From Colwellia sp. 20A7 (GTDB lineage Bacteria; Pseudomonadota; Gammaproteobacteria; Enterobacterales; Alteromonadaceae), in contig NZ_CP047130.1 in assembly GCF_009832865.1 (NCBI RefSeq), positions 558,001 through 622,000 of the forward strand: DNA of 64,000 nucleotides, written 5' to 3'. This document shows, one piece after another, positions 49,871 to 59,235 of the stretch. Numbering within the stretch: the stretch's first letter is position 1; each line of letters opens with the position of its first letter. Made by a program: the position numbers and the translations under genes. Below the pieces are notes generated by a model, which saw nothing but the letters and a program-made list of their open reading frames with translations, did no database searches and had not been told where the DNA came from.

Positions 49871-49883
49871 TATAATGCCGCTT
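49871..49883 (+). promoter_or_regulatory. Putative alpha operon promoter
   Basis: TATAAT at 49871-49876, followed by a GC-rich GCCGC discriminator, lies 97 bases before rpsM. The -35 is weak. It matches the place of the E. coli alpha promoter between rpmJ and rpsM. Confidence 0.45.
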
Positions 49884-49894
49884 CGATTTGCGAA

Positions 49895-49975
49895 AAACGA
49901 GAATGGTTGGGTATCCTAACGGGCTTTCCAACCAATGTAATTTTAATTATTTAAAGGAGATGTGTTAGTGGCCCG
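49895..49975 (+). promoter_or_regulatory. Alpha operon ribosome-binding leader (S4-type pseudoknot)
   Basis: TGGTTGG (49904-49910) pairs with CCAACCA (49928-49934) around GTATCCTAACGGGCTTT. This closely resembles the E. coli alpha operon leader, whose pseudoknot over the rpsM start is bound by S4 to shut off translation. The GTG start of rpsM is also shared. The second pseudoknot helix was not folded here. Confidence 0.7.
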
Positions 49976-50324
49976 TATCGCTGGCATTAACATCCCTGAT
50001 CGTAAGCATGCAGTAATCGCCATTACTGCGATTTACGGTATCGGCGCTACCCGTGCAAAAGCTATTTGTGCGGCAGCAGGTATCGAAGAATCAACGAAGA
50101 TCAGTGAATTAGACGAAGCAAAAATTGATTTGCTACGCGCTGAAGTGGATAAATTTACCGTAGAAGGTGATTTACGCCGTGAAGTTTCAATGAACATTAA
50201 ACGTCTTATGGATTTAGGTTGTTTCCGTGGCATACGCCATCGTCGCAGTCTTCCTTTACGTGGTCAACGCACTAAAACAAATGCGCGTACCCGTAAAGGT
50301 CCTCGTAAGCCAATTAAGAAGTAA
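49968..50324 (+). CDS. rpsM: 30S ribosomal protein S13
   Basis: S13 (118 aa) contacts both ribosomal subunits (bridges B1a and B1b) and P-site tRNA. It begins with a GTG ([20 protein letters not shown]) after AAAGGAGAT, as E. coli rpsM does. The C terminus [18 protein letters not shown] is complete. It is first in the alpha operon and sits behind the S4-type leader. Confidence 0.98.
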   Translation: MARIAGINIPDRKHAVIAITAIYGIGATRAKAICAAAGIEESTKISELDEAKIDLLRAEVDKFTVEGDLRREVSMNIKRLMDLGCFRGIRHRRSLPLRGQRTKTNARTRKGPRKPIKK

Positions 50325-50337
50325 GAGGGACTAGACA

Positions 50338-50727
50338 ATGGCTAAAACACCCGTACGTACGCGTAAACGCGTAAAAAAACAAGTTGCTGATGGCATGGCT
50401 CATATTCATGCTTCTTTCAACAACACAATCGTGACTCTTACAGACCGTCAAGGTAATGCATTATCTTGGGCGACTGCTGGTGGTTCAGGTTTCCGTGGTT
50501 CACGTAAATCTACCCCTTTTGCTGCGCAAGTAGCTGCAGACCGCGCAGGCGCTACTGCAAAAGAGTTTGGTTTGAAGAATATTGAAGTGTTCGTTAAAGG
50601 TCCAGGTCCAGGTCGTGAATCTGCTATCCGTGCCTTAAATGCTGCTGGTTTTAAAATCACCAACATTACTGACGTTACACCTATTCCTCATAATGGTTGT
50701 CGTCCTCCTAAGAAACGTCGCGTTTAA
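50338..50727 (+). CDS. rpsK: 30S ribosomal protein S11
   Basis: S11 (129 aa) forms part of the platform and touches the Shine-Dalgarno helix. [38 protein letters not shown] and [15 protein letters not shown] are canonical. It is 13 bases after rpsM. Confidence 0.98.
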   Translation: MAKTPVRTRKRVKKQVADGMAHIHASFNNTIVTLTDRQGNALSWATAGGSGFRGSRKSTPFAAQVAADRAGATAKEFGLKNIEVFVKGPGPGRESAIRALNAAGFKITNITDVTPIPHNGCRPPKKRRV

Positions 50728-50757
50728 TCGTTTATTTAGGATAGTTGGAGAAAGAAA

Positions 50758-51378
50758 ATGGCTAGATATTTAGGTCCTAAGTTAAAACTTAGTCGCCGCG
50801 AAGGTACAGATTTGTTCCTTAAAAGCGGTGTTAGAGCAATAGACACTAAATGTAAAATCGAAACAATACCAGGTCAACACGGCGCTCGTCGCGGTCGTTT
50901 GTCAGACTACGGTGTTCAACTTCGTGAAAAACAAAAGGTTCGTCGTATTTTTGGCGTACTTGAAAAACAATTCAGTAATTACTACAAAGAAGCGGCACGT
51001 CTAAAAGGTAATACAGGTGAAAACTTGTTACAACTTTTAGAAACACGTTTAGATAACGTAGTTTACCGTATGGGCTATGCAAGCACTCGTGCTGAAGCTC
51101 GTCAATTAGTTAGCCATAAGGCTATCGTGGTAAACGGCGTAGTAGTAAATATTCCATCTTTCACTGTTAAAGCTGAAGATGTGGTTTCTGTTCGTGAGAA
51201 GTCTAAAACTCAAGCGCGTATTATCGCTGCTTTAGATTTAGCCGACCAACGTGAAAAACCACTTTGGGTTGAAGTTGATAACAAAAAACTTGAAGGTACA
51301 TTTAAACGTGTTCCTGATAGAGCTGACTTATCTGCTGAAATTAATGAACAGTTGATTGTTGAACTTTACTCTAAGTAG
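50758..51378 (+). CDS. rpsD: 30S ribosomal protein S4
   Basis: S4 (206 aa) nucleates 30S assembly and autoregulates the alpha operon by binding its leader. [20 protein letters not shown] and the S4 domain ([20 protein letters not shown], then [18 protein letters not shown]) are intact. In this operon it should repress through the hairpin before rpsM. Confidence 0.98.
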   Translation: MARYLGPKLKLSRREGTDLFLKSGVRAIDTKCKIETIPGQHGARRGRLSDYGVQLREKQKVRRIFGVLEKQFSNYYKEAARLKGNTGENLLQLLETRLDNVVYRMGYASTRAEARQLVSHKAIVVNGVVVNIPSFTVKAEDVVSVREKSKTQARIIAALDLADQREKPLWVEVDNKKLEGTFKRVPDRADLSAEINEQLIVELYSK

Positions 51379-51406
51379 TAAAGTTACACTTTAAGAGAGG
51401 ACATAT

Positions 51407-52396
51407 ATGCAGGGTTCTGTAACCGAATTCCTTAGACCACGCATGGTTGGTATTGAAAATATTAGCCCTCGTCGTGCTAAGGTAACTTTAGAGCCATTAG
51501 AACGTGGTTTTGGTCACACTTTAGGTAATGCGTTACGTCGTATTCTTTTATCTTCAATGCCGGGTTGTGCCGTAACTGAAGTTGAAATTGATGGCGTTTT
51601 ACATGAGTACAGTAGTAAAGAAGGTGTTCAAGAGGACATCATCGAAATATTGTTAAACCTTAAAGGGCTTGCTGTTTTATTAGAAGGTAAGAATGAAGCA
51701 GTTCTAACCTTAACTAAGTCTGGTGAAGGCCCTGTAACGGCAGCTGATATTCAACATGATGGCGATGTTACAATTGTAAATCAAGATCATGTAATCTGTA
51801 ATTTAACAGGTGAAGGTTCTATCAGCATGCGCATCAAAATTGAAATGGGTCGTGGTTACGTACCTGCTTCAGCGCGCCGTGATGCCGAGGAAGAAGATCG
51901 AGCTATTGGTCGTTTGTTGGTTGATGCCTCATTCAGTCCTGTAGTTAGAATTGCTTATGATGTTGATTCTGCACGTGTTGAACAACGTACAGATTTAGAC
52001 AAATTAGTTTTAGATATGGAAACCAATGGTACATTGGATCCGGAAGAAGCTATCCGTCGTGCTTCAACTATTCTTGCTGAACAGCTTGATGCGTTTGTTG
52101 AACTTCGTGATATTAAAGAAGTAGAGCAAGTGGAAGAAAAACCATTGTTCGATCCAATCTTACTTCGTCCTGTTGATGATCTAGAATTAACTGTTCGTTC
52201 AGCTAACTGTTTAAAAGCAGAAGCAATTCAATATATTGGTGATTTAGTACAACGTGCTGAAGTTGAGCTTCTTAAAACGCCTAATTTAGGTAAGAAGTCA
52301 TTAACTGAAATCAAAGACGTGTTAGCATCTCGTGGTCTATCTCTAGGCATGCGCCTAGAAAACTGGCCACCAGAAAGCATTGTTGACAACGACTAG
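51407..52396 (+). CDS. rpoA: DNA-directed RNA polymerase subunit alpha
   Basis: The 329-residue alpha subunit dimerises to begin RNA polymerase assembly. Its alpha-NTD contains [20 protein letters not shown] and [20 protein letters not shown]. The alpha-CTD ([20 protein letters not shown], then [20 protein letters not shown]) binds UP elements and activators. It lies between rpsD and rplQ. Confidence 0.99.
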   Translation: MQGSVTEFLRPRMVGIENISPRRAKVTLEPLERGFGHTLGNALRRILLSSMPGCAVTEVEIDGVLHEYSSKEGVQEDIIEILLNLKGLAVLLEGKNEAVLTLTKSGEGPVTAADIQHDGDVTIVNQDHVICNLTGEGSISMRIKIEMGRGYVPASARRDAEEEDRAIGRLLVDASFSPVVRIAYDVDSARVEQRTDLDKLVLDMETNGTLDPEEAIRRASTILAEQLDAFVELRDIKEVEQVEEKPLFDPILLRPVDDLELTVRSANCLKAEAIQYIGDLVQRAEVELLKTPNLGKKSLTEIKDVLASRGLSLGMRLENWPPESIVDND

Positions 52397-52440
52397 TTCG
52401 ATCATCGTTTTTTTAATAGTTTTTTAAGAAGGATTAACAC

Positions 52441-52845
52441 ATGCGTCATCGTCAAAGTGGTCGCCAGTTAAACCGTAATAGCAGTCATCGCCAAGCGATG
52501 TTCCGCAATATGGCAAGCTCTTTAGTTAAGCACGGCGTTATCAAAACGACTGTAGCTAAAGCTAAAGAACTACGTCGCGTTGTAGAGCCTTTGATTACAT
52601 TGGCTAAAACCGACAGTGTTGCAAATCGTCGTTTAGCATTTGCTCGTACACAAGACAAAGAAGTAGTAGGTATTTTATTTAACGAACTTGGTGCACGTTA
52701 CCAAGAACGTCCAGGTGGTTACACTCGCATTTTAAAATGTGGTTTCCGTACTGGTGATAAAGCTCCTATGGCTTATGTTGAATTAGTAGACCGCCCAGCA
52801 GTTGAAGACGCTGTTGAAGAAGTTGAAGAATCAGCAGAAGCTTAA
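52441..52845 (+). CDS. rplQ: 50S ribosomal protein L17
   Basis: L17 (134 aa), with the N-terminal [20 protein letters not shown] and [20 protein letters not shown], lies near the peptide exit tunnel. The C-terminal acidic tail ([14 protein letters not shown]) is longer than in E. coli. It is the last gene of the alpha operon and is followed by a terminator. Confidence 0.98.
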   Translation: MRHRQSGRQLNRNSSHRQAMFRNMASSLVKHGVIKTTVAKAKELRRVVEPLITLAKTDSVANRRLAFARTQDKEVVGILFNELGARYQERPGGYTRILKCGFRTGDKAPMAYVELVDRPAVEDAVEEVEESAEA

Positions 52846-52879
52846 GCATTAGTTTAAGTTTCATTCTTTTATAAGAATT

Positions 52880-52907
52880 AAAAACCGAGCCTTGGCTCGG
52901 TTTTTTG
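52880..52907 (+). terminator. Rho-independent terminator of the alpha operon
   Basis: AAACCGAGC and GCTCGGTTT pair around CTTG, followed by T residues, 35 bases after the rplQ stop. Confidence 0.87.
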
Positions 52908-53016
52908 TTTCTTGACGTTCGCTATATTTCCCCGTATAAAATACCTTACTTTTTAGCTTATACTAATTGAAGTGATTAATAACATCATTTAGTACTAATA
53001 TGTGAGCCCAGTATAC

Positions 53017-53916
53017 ATGTCATCTCGAAATCCAATTATTGCTGTAACTGGCTCCTCTGGTGCAGGCACTTCTACAACAACTGCTGCATTTGAACATATG
53101 TTTAGAACCTTAGGCATTAACTCTGTCAATGTTGAAGGGGACAGTTTTCATCGCTTTTCACGCCCAGAAATGGACCTTGAAAAACGCAAAGCGAAAGAAA
53201 CCCATTCTAATATCAGTTATTTTGGTGATTTAGCCAATGACTTTGGCGCACTTGAGAAGTTATTTCGTAATTATGGTGAGACAGGTCGTGGGATGACACG
53301 ACGTTACCTTCATACTTTCGACGAAGCTGTGCCTTATAATCAAATGCCTGGTACTTTTACTCCTTGGGACGAGATAGGTGAGGGAACAGACTTACTCTTC
53401 TATGAAGGGCTTCATGGCGGTGTAGTTACACCTGATAACAATGTTGCTAAGCACGTAGATTTACTTATCGGTATGGTGCCTATTGTTAACCTAGAGTGGA
53501 TTCAAAAAATTGTTCGTGATACGAAGAAACGAGGTCATACTCGTGAAGCCGTTACCGCTAGTATAGTGCGGAGTATGGAAGACTATATATCTTTTATTAC
53601 ACCACAGTTTTCACGTACGCATATTAACTTTCAACGTGTCCCAACGGTAGATACTTCAAACCCTTTCAGTGCAAAAGGTATTCCGAGTTTAGATGAAAGC
53701 TTTGTTGTTATACGTTTTCGTGAAATGAAGAATGTCGATTTTCAGTATTATCTACGAATGATAGATGGCTCTTTTATGTCAAGAGTCAGTACATTAGTAG
53801 TACCTGGTGGTAAAATGGGGCTAGCTATGGAGTTAATTTTGACGCCATTAATTCGAGATCTAATGGAAAGAAAAACACAAGCTAACAAACAACTCGATTG
53901 GATGAGTGATCTATAG
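53017..53916 (+). CDS. prkB: Phosphoribulokinase-family protein (PrkB-like)
   Basis: A 299-residue P-loop kinase that matches E. coli PrkB over its length. It has IAVTGSSGAGTSTTT (Walker A), VNVEGDSFHRFSRPEMD, NDFGALEKLFRNYGETGRG and VPTVDTSNPFSAKGIPSLDE. The family's assigned activity is phosphorylation of ribulose 5-phosphate, but no RuBisCO gene is near, so the physiological role is uncertain. I start at MSSRNPIIAVTG; a GTG five codons upstream is possible. It follows the alpha operon terminator and is convergent with the next gene. Confidence 0.9.
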   Translation: MSSRNPIIAVTGSSGAGTSTTTAAFEHMFRTLGINSVNVEGDSFHRFSRPEMDLEKRKAKETHSNISYFGDLANDFGALEKLFRNYGETGRGMTRRYLHTFDEAVPYNQMPGTFTPWDEIGEGTDLLFYEGLHGGVVTPDNNVAKHVDLLIGMVPIVNLEWIQKIVRDTKKRGHTREAVTASIVRSMEDYISFITPQFSRTHINFQRVPTVDTSNPFSAKGIPSLDESFVVIRFREMKNVDFQYYLRMIDGSFMSRVSTLVVPGGKMGLAMELILTPLIRDLMERKTQANKQLDWMSDL

Positions 53917-54001
53917 GTGGTGTCGTTCGCCTCTAATATACTCTGAAGACTTAATTTAATATAAAATTAATTTGCTGATAAGAATGCAACTGAAGTTAAT
54001 C

Positions 54002-54376
54002 TCACATCTTGTGGTTTTCTACGTTTTCCGAGAGTAATTTATTAATTTCAGTATCGAATAAATTTTTGATTAACATTGCAAATTCTTTTATAAACCTAGC
54101 TTGCTGTTCTGTTACAGGGTTATTGACTGCTCCAGATAAAACCTCTTCGAGATCATACACAATAGAATCAACTTCACGAATAATGGCATTACGTTGGTTG
54201 AAAGATAAGTTTTTATTTTGACCACATACAGCTATTATTTGCTCACTTAATTCAAGCTCAATTACCGCCATAATGGTCTCAGAATTAGTACTCTTAGTCA
54301 GTTTATTTTCGAATAAACTTAAGTGCTCTGTTAGATACTCAATTAAATGGATGTAACCTTCATTGTCTGTAACCAT
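54002..54376 (-). CDS. Hypothetical protein, 124 aa
   Basis: A small acidic, mostly helical protein without signal peptide, membrane segment or recognised motif. Leu, Ile and Glu are frequent, with helical runs such as HLIEYLTEHLSLFENKL and ARFIKEFAMLIKNLFDTEINK. I do not recognise the family. It is divergent from the M36 metalloprotease gene and convergent with prkB. Codon use resembles its neighbours, so it is probably coding. Confidence 0.55.
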   Translation of the reverse strand: MVTDNEGYIHLIEYLTEHLSLFENKLTKSTNSETIMAVIELELSEQIIAVCGQNKNLSFNQRNAIIREVDSIVYDLEEVLSGAVNNPVTEQQARFIKEFAMLIKNLFDTEINKLLSENVENHKM

Positions 54377-54710
54377 AATAATGCTATTAACCTTTATAGT
54401 GATAACTATAACTGTACAATTTTTTTATTGTATAAATCAATTGTTAAACTGTTTTTGATTTTTTTTATAGGTAAATAAAAAAGTAATCCACTGAAAATTA
54501 TAGATAATTTTTTCAAAAAAAAATCATGCTCTAATGTCTTTTTTGTAAATATTTAGATACGATTAATTGTAAACAAATGTAATCTATATGTTTGAGTCGT
54601 GTATATTTAGCATCTGTTTTAATTTAGGGTGCCGGTTGCTCCCCAATAAAAAAGGCAAATGAATTAGTCATTTGCGATGAAAAAATAATAATTATATAGA
54701 AGGAATTGAC
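54377..54710. other. 334-base intergenic region upstream of the M36 protease gene
   Basis: Very AT-rich, with long A and T runs. It carries the divergent promoters of the 124-aa gene and the protease gene. Near its right end is a perfect hairpin, GCAAATGA - five bases - TCATTTGC (54655-54675). No ORF or RNA family is recognisable. Confidence 0.5.
54655..54675 (+). promoter_or_regulatory. 8-bp leader hairpin upstream of the M36 protease gene
   Basis: GCAAATGA and TCATTTGC pair around ATTAG, 36 bases before the protease start. It may be an operator or an mRNA leader hairpin; a T run for termination is absent. Confidence 0.4.
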
Positions 54711-57700
54711 ATGAATCTGAATAAATCACTCGTTGCACGTTTTGTTAGCTTAGCATTAAGTACAACGACAACGGTTAGTTTAGCAACCACGCTTAGTACA
54801 CCTGAAAAAATAAAATCACCTCAAAATACGCTTACACAAACTTATGATAATAGGGTTTCTATTAGCGGTATGACAAATCAGTTCGACGCACAATTAGGTA
54901 AAACAACCTTTCAATGGGCAACTAAAAAAGCGCTGAAACCTAATGTCAGCGCAATTGCGCCAGAGCATCAAAATACATTTGCAGCTGATTTTTATTTAAA
55001 CCAATTAACTGGCGCTAAAAAAACAGCAAAGGTTTAGTAGATACTACTTTATTAAATATTCATGACCTAGGCCGTGGAGCTAAAGTTGCGAAATATAAAG
55101 AAGAAGTTGCCGGAATTGAAGTTTTCAATAGTGAATAGTGAATATAACATCATGATGGATCGTGATTTTAACCTAGTCGCATCATCAGGTTATTTACTTG
55201 GACAAAAAGCAACAAAGCTACTTTAGCTGCTATAAAAGATATGGATAAGGCTTTTGGCAGTTCTATTAAGTCAATTAATGCAGTATTTGTAGCACAAGGT
55301 GGTGATATTGACTCAGTAAACCTTGTGGCTAAGGTATCAAATGATAAGTATGATAAATACGAAGTTACTAATACCTCTAACGCTAAGATCATTATAGGTG
55401 AACCTCGTGCTAAAAAAGTTTTCTTTGAAGCTAAAGGTGAATTAGTCGCAGCACATTACGTAGAAGTAGAAACGGGTGATTTTGATAGTAATAATTCAGA
55501 ATACTTTAGTTATGTAGTATCGGCGGAAACAGGAAAAATACTATTTAAAAAGAATTTAACAAGTCATGCTGCTGATTTTAACTATCGTATTTATGCTGAT
55601 GGCGATGGCAAACCATGGGATAGCCCACATGGTAATGTTATGCCTGCTCCATTAGGTAGTGATCCTGAAACTACTGCTGGTAATAACGTTACTGCTTATG
55701 TTGATGCTATCGCACCTCAAGGCTTTACTAATGGCGATTACATGGCAGAAGTGACTAGTGCCAATACTTTTGATTATATGTATGATGATACAGAGGCCGA
55801 GAATTCTGTTAATAATCGTAAAGCCGCAATTGTAAATTTATTTTTAATGAATAACTATTTACATGATGATTATTATGATCATGGCTTTGATGAAGAATCG
55901 GGTAATGCCCAAGTATTAAATTATGGCCGTGGTGGTGTTGAAGGTGATGCCCTTAATGTAGAAGTTCAAGATAACTCTGGCTTTGATAATGCCAACATGT
56001 CAACGCCAGCGGATGGTTACTCTCCACGTATGCAAATGTATCTTTGGAATACAACTCCTGTCGTAAACGGTGTGGATTATGGTGTAACTGTTACTTCGCA
56101 TTCAAGTATTGGTTTACTTGCTAATGTTCAATTTCCAAGTTTTGGTCCTGATATTTTTTCTGTGTCGGGAGATTTAGTCATTATTGATGATGGCACAGAT
56201 CCTAGTCGTGATGGTTGTGCAGAAACCGTTAATAGTGATGCTATTGCTGGCAATATTGCTGTTATAGATCGTGGTGCTTGTAACTTTGCCGATAAAGTTA
56301 AAAATGCTCAAAACGCTGGTGCGATTGCTGTGCTTGTGGCTAACAATGCTGATGGTGATGAACCGGCTCCAATGGGAGGAAGTGATGAAACTGTTAGCAT
56401 TCCAAGTATGGGTATTTCACAAAATGAAGGCGCTACAATTTATTCATTACTAAATACTGGTCAAACGGTCTCTGTTGATATATTCAAGAAAGACTTATCA
56501 CAAGTCTTTAAGGGGAGTTCTTGGGATAATGCTATTGTTGCTCATGAATGGGGCCATTATATTAGTAATCGCCTAGTGGGTAATGGTTCTGGTTTAAGTA
56601 GTAACCAAGCAACGTCAATGGGTGAAGGTTTTGGTGATTTCCATGCTTTATTATTTGCTTCTGATGCAGATGACAACTTAGTAGTAGGAAATGAAAATTA
56701 TGCTGGTGGTTACGGTGATACAACTTATGTTGCTAGTTTTGTAGCTGGTATTCGTCAATATCCTTATTCAACAAATATGGAGATTAACCCATCTACATTC
56801 GCTGATGTTGAAGTGGATCCTGAAGTACATGGCTCCGGTGCAGTATATGCTGCTATGTTGTGGGATTCATTTATTGCGATGGTTAATGATGATCGCCATA
56901 CTTTTGTTGAAGCTAAAGATTTAATGAAAGATTATCTTGTTGCTGGTTATAAGATGATGCCTTTGGCACCTACTTTTACTGAAGGTCGTGATGCCTTGTT
57001 AGCCGCTGCTTATGCTAATGATCCAGAAGATTATAAACTAATTCTTTCTGCCTTTGCCCGTCGAGGTATGGGATTAGGTGCAATATCGCCAAGCCGTTTT
57101 TCAACTGATCATACTGGTGTAGTTGAATCATATAAAACTGACTTAGATACTTTTTATGTAACAGAGCACAAAGTAAATGCCAATTATGAAGGGCTAATTT
57201 CTGGTTATTGTTCTAATGATAATATTTTAGATAAAGGTGAAACAGGTACTGTTAGTTTTACAATCCAAAATGGTGGTAATTCAGACTTAACTGACATTAC
57301 AGGTAAAGTTATTGTTGAAAGTGGTCATGATGTAACATTTGCTAATGAAGGTGTTGTGACGTTAGGTGATATAGCAATATTCGGATCAGCTACGAGCGCA
57401 CCTATTGAATTTACGCTTAATGAAGCAAATACTGGTGATGAATTAGTCCTTAAATTTATCCCTGATCTTCTTGATGGTGCTGAAGCATCTGAATACCTAT
57501 TATCAACAACAGTTAATGTAGATTTTGAAACTCGCGAGTTAGTAGGAACTTCACAAACAGAAGACTTTAATACCTTATCTCGTTTACATGACTTTACCGA
57601 AACAGTTATCGCTGGTGGCGATCTTGCTATTGGTACTTGGGGTCTAGATCAATGGGATGAAACTGATGGAATGATTTCGGCTACAGCGAATAGTTTTACC

Positions 57701-58549
57701 TCAGATGTCGCATATCAAACACGTGCTATGTCAGTTGGCTATGATGGCGAATATACGGTTAGCTTCTGGCATCTATATAATTTAGAAGAAGAATTCGATG
57801 GTGCAGTAATTGAGATAAGAGTTAATGGTGGTGACTGGGCTGATGTTACTGCAATGGGAGGTGAATTTTTAGGTGATGGTTATACTGATATAGGTCTTGA
57901 AGATACAGAAGCCGCTATTGCTGGACGTGCTATGTTTTCAGGAGCTAACCATGGCACCGAAACCATTAATTTTGATGAGGTCTTAAATGGTAACCAAGTA
58001 GAATTCCGTTTCCGTGTAGCAACAGATTCTGCGTTTATTCCTGAGCCTTTTTCTGGCTTTGATGCGGGTTGGTATATTGATGATATGACATTTACCAATA
58101 TTCAAAACAGTATATTCTCAAATGTTGTAGCAGGCGATACTTTTGCATGTGATAACCGTTTACCTCTAGTAATCGTTTCAGATAGTGTTTTATCTCAAAC
58201 GGTAAATGAAGGTACTAATGTTTCATTAACCGCGCAAGCTAGCGATTCAAATGGTGATACGTTAACGTATTCGTGGGTAGAAACTTCAAATACTGGTGTC
58301 GTTATTATTGGAGCTGATAGTGCAAGTGCTAGCTTTACTGCACCTGAAGTTACTTCTGGTTCAAGTCAGGTAGAATTAACATTAACAGTAAGTGATGGTA
58401 TTGATTCTGTAATGAATGATATTACTGTAATTGTTAATGATGTTGCTACTCCTGTAACTGAGTCTACAAAGTCTTCTAGTGGTGGTTCTACTTCATTGTT
58501 GACATTATTGTTACTACCTTTAGCATTACTACGTCGTCGTAAGTTCTAG
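54711..58549 (+). pseudogene. M36 metallopeptidase gene with three frame disruptions in its 5' part
   Basis: The start (signal peptide MNLNKSLVARFVSLALSTTT) has a good Shine-Dalgarno (AGAAGGA), but its frame ends at 55037. The coding sense continues in other frames: GLVDTTLLNIHDLGRG up to a stop at 55138, then EYNIMMDRDFNLVASSGY up to a stop at 55226, then the large ORF. Adding one A to the seven-A run at 55017-55023, removing one copy of a tandem AGTGAAT (near 55130-55143), and adding one A to the five-A run at 55204-55208 restores a single frame of about 1,277 aa. It could be a decayed gene, or homopolymer sequencing error could account for the two A runs. The damaged part is the propeptide (FTP-like). 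Confidence 0.75.
55241..58549 (+). CDS. Surviving ORF: M36 family metallopeptidase with GlyGly-CTERM
   Basis: An open frame of 1,102 residues. It holds the M36 (fungalysin) catalytic domain with HEWGH at residues 435-439 and GEGFGDF downstream carrying the third zinc ligand Glu. A protease-associated insert (IAVIDRGACNFADKVKNAQN, then AGAIAVLVANN) lies ahead of it. C-terminal CARDB-like and PKD/cadherin-like domains follow, then GGSTSLLTLLLLPLALLRRR, a GlyGly-CTERM tail cleaved by rhombosortase. By family it is a secreted or surface protease. It lacks a signal peptide in this frame, so by itself it would not be exported. It ends before a terminator. Confidence 0.88.
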   Translation: MDKAFGSSIKSINAVFVAQGGDIDSVNLVAKVSNDKYDKYEVTNTSNAKIIIGEPRAKKVFFEAKGELVAAHYVEVETGDFDSNNSEYFSYVVSAETGKILFKKNLTSHAADFNYRIYADGDGKPWDSPHGNVMPAPLGSDPETTAGNNVTAYVDAIAPQGFTNGDYMAEVTSANTFDYMYDDTEAENSVNNRKAAIVNLFLMNNYLHDDYYDHGFDEESGNAQVLNYGRGGVEGDALNVEVQDNSGFDNANMSTPADGYSPRMQMYLWNTTPVVNGVDYGVTVTSHSSIGLLANVQFPSFGPDIFSVSGDLVIIDDGTDPSRDGCAETVNSDAIAGNIAVIDRGACNFADKVKNAQNAGAIAVLVANNADGDEPAPMGGSDETVSIPSMGISQNEGATIYSLLNTGQTVSVDIFKKDLSQVFKGSSWDNAIVAHEWGHYISNRLVGNGSGLSSNQATSMGEGFGDFHALLFASDADDNLVVGNENYAGGYGDTTYVASFVAGIRQYPYSTNMEINPSTFADVEVDPEVHGSGAVYAAMLWDSFIAMVNDDRHTFVEAKDLMKDYLVAGYKMMPLAPTFTEGRDALLAAAYANDPEDYKLILSAFARRGMGLGAISPSRFSTDHTGVVESYKTDLDTFYVTEHKVNANYEGLISGYCSNDNILDKGETGTVSFTIQNGGNSDLTDITGKVIVESGHDVTFANEGVVTLGDIAIFGSATSAPIEFTLNEANTGDELVLKFIPDLLDGAEASEYLLSTTVNVDFETRELVGTSQTEDFNTLSRLHDFTETVIAGGDLAIGTWGLDQWDETDGMISATANSFTSDVAYQTRAMSVGYDGEYTVSFWHLYNLEEEFDGAVIEIRVNGGDWADVTAMGGEFLGDGYTDIGLEDTEAAIAGRAMFSGANHGTETINFDEVLNGNQVEFRFRVATDSAFIPEPFSGFDAGWYIDDMTFTNIQNSIFSNVVAGDTFACDNRLPLVIVSDSVLSQTVNEGTNVSLTAQASDSNGDTLTYSWVETSNTGVVIIGADSASASFTAPEVTSGSSQVELTLTVSDGIDSVMNDITVIVNDVATPVTESTKSSSGGSTSLLTLLLLPLALLRRRKF

Positions 58550-58574
58550 GTATTAGTTAGTAAGCTAAATTTAG

Positions 58575-58599
58575 AAGCCAGCGTTTAGCTGGCTTTTTT
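58575..58599 (+). terminator. Rho-independent terminator after the M36 gene
   Basis: GCCAGC and GCTGGC pair around GTTTA, then six T residues. It lies about 27 bases after the protease stop and only 18 bases before the next gene. Confidence 0.8.
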
Positions 58600-58616
58600 A
58601 TAGAGGAATGTATCGA

Positions 58617-59159
58617 ATGAAAAAAAACAGCATATTAATGGTTCTATTTTGTACTAATTTTTTAATTATTTCATGTTCTCAATCGAACGATGAGAGCAGG
58701 CGTAACGACGAGCTTTCTGAGCAGAAAGAGGTCAAATTAAATCATGATACAGATATCAAGAAACGTGTTGAGTCATTAACAATGTCATCAGTAAAAGATT
58801 CAGCGATGAAAAACACCAAAGAGCCGATAAGAACAAATAAGAAAACACTTTTCTTTAATGGTGAAAAATACCTTTTTAGTGGTGGTAAGCTTAAAAAAGG
58901 TAGCGAGGTTCGTAGTATTTCCTCATCAGAAAAAGCCAGTATTCGCGGAACATTTGTGGTAGTTTCAAAAATAGAAAACATAACGAATGTATCAATTAAA
59001 AATAAGTTAAAAATAGCAAAAGATACTTATAGACTTACGCCTAGCAAGACCGATGATCTTATGGCTGTTTATAAAGAGTTGATGTTAAATGATTCTATAA
59101 CTAAGGTGGAATTGGAGTTAGTTTATAGTGGTAAAAGAAATAATGCAGCAGAGTATTAA
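58617..59159 (+). CDS. Small putative lipoprotein, 180 aa
   Basis: The N terminus (MKKNSILMVLFCTNFLIISC) is a lipoprotein signal with lipobox IISC, which would anchor it by Cys. The mature protein is hydrophilic, lysine- and serine-rich. The C-terminal part may form beta strands (GTFVVVSKIENITNVSI). I do not recognise a family. I start at the ATG with a GAGGA nine bases upstream; the ATG at 58608 is too close to it. It lies after the M36 gene and its terminator, so it probably has its own promoter or depends on read-through. Confidence 0.65.
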   Translation: MKKNSILMVLFCTNFLIISCSQSNDESRRNDELSEQKEVKLNHDTDIKKRVESLTMSSVKDSAMKNTKEPIRTNKKTLFFNGEKYLFSGGKLKKGSEVRSISSSEKASIRGTFVVVSKIENITNVSIKNKLKIAKDTYRLTPSKTDDLMAVYKELMLNDSITKVELELVYSGKRNNAAEY

Positions 59160-59185
59160 CTATATTCATTGATCATTATAATCAG

Positions 59186-59210
59186 TGCCAACACAATGTT
59201 AGTGCTGGCA
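59186..59210. terminator. Hairpin between convergent lipoprotein and DUF1338 genes
   Basis: TGCCAACAC and GTGCTGGCA pair with one mismatch around seven bases. The T tract is short (TTTCT), so termination is plausible but not certain. Confidence 0.45.
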
Positions 59211-59235
59211 TTTCTACTGTTTATTTTATTGTTAC

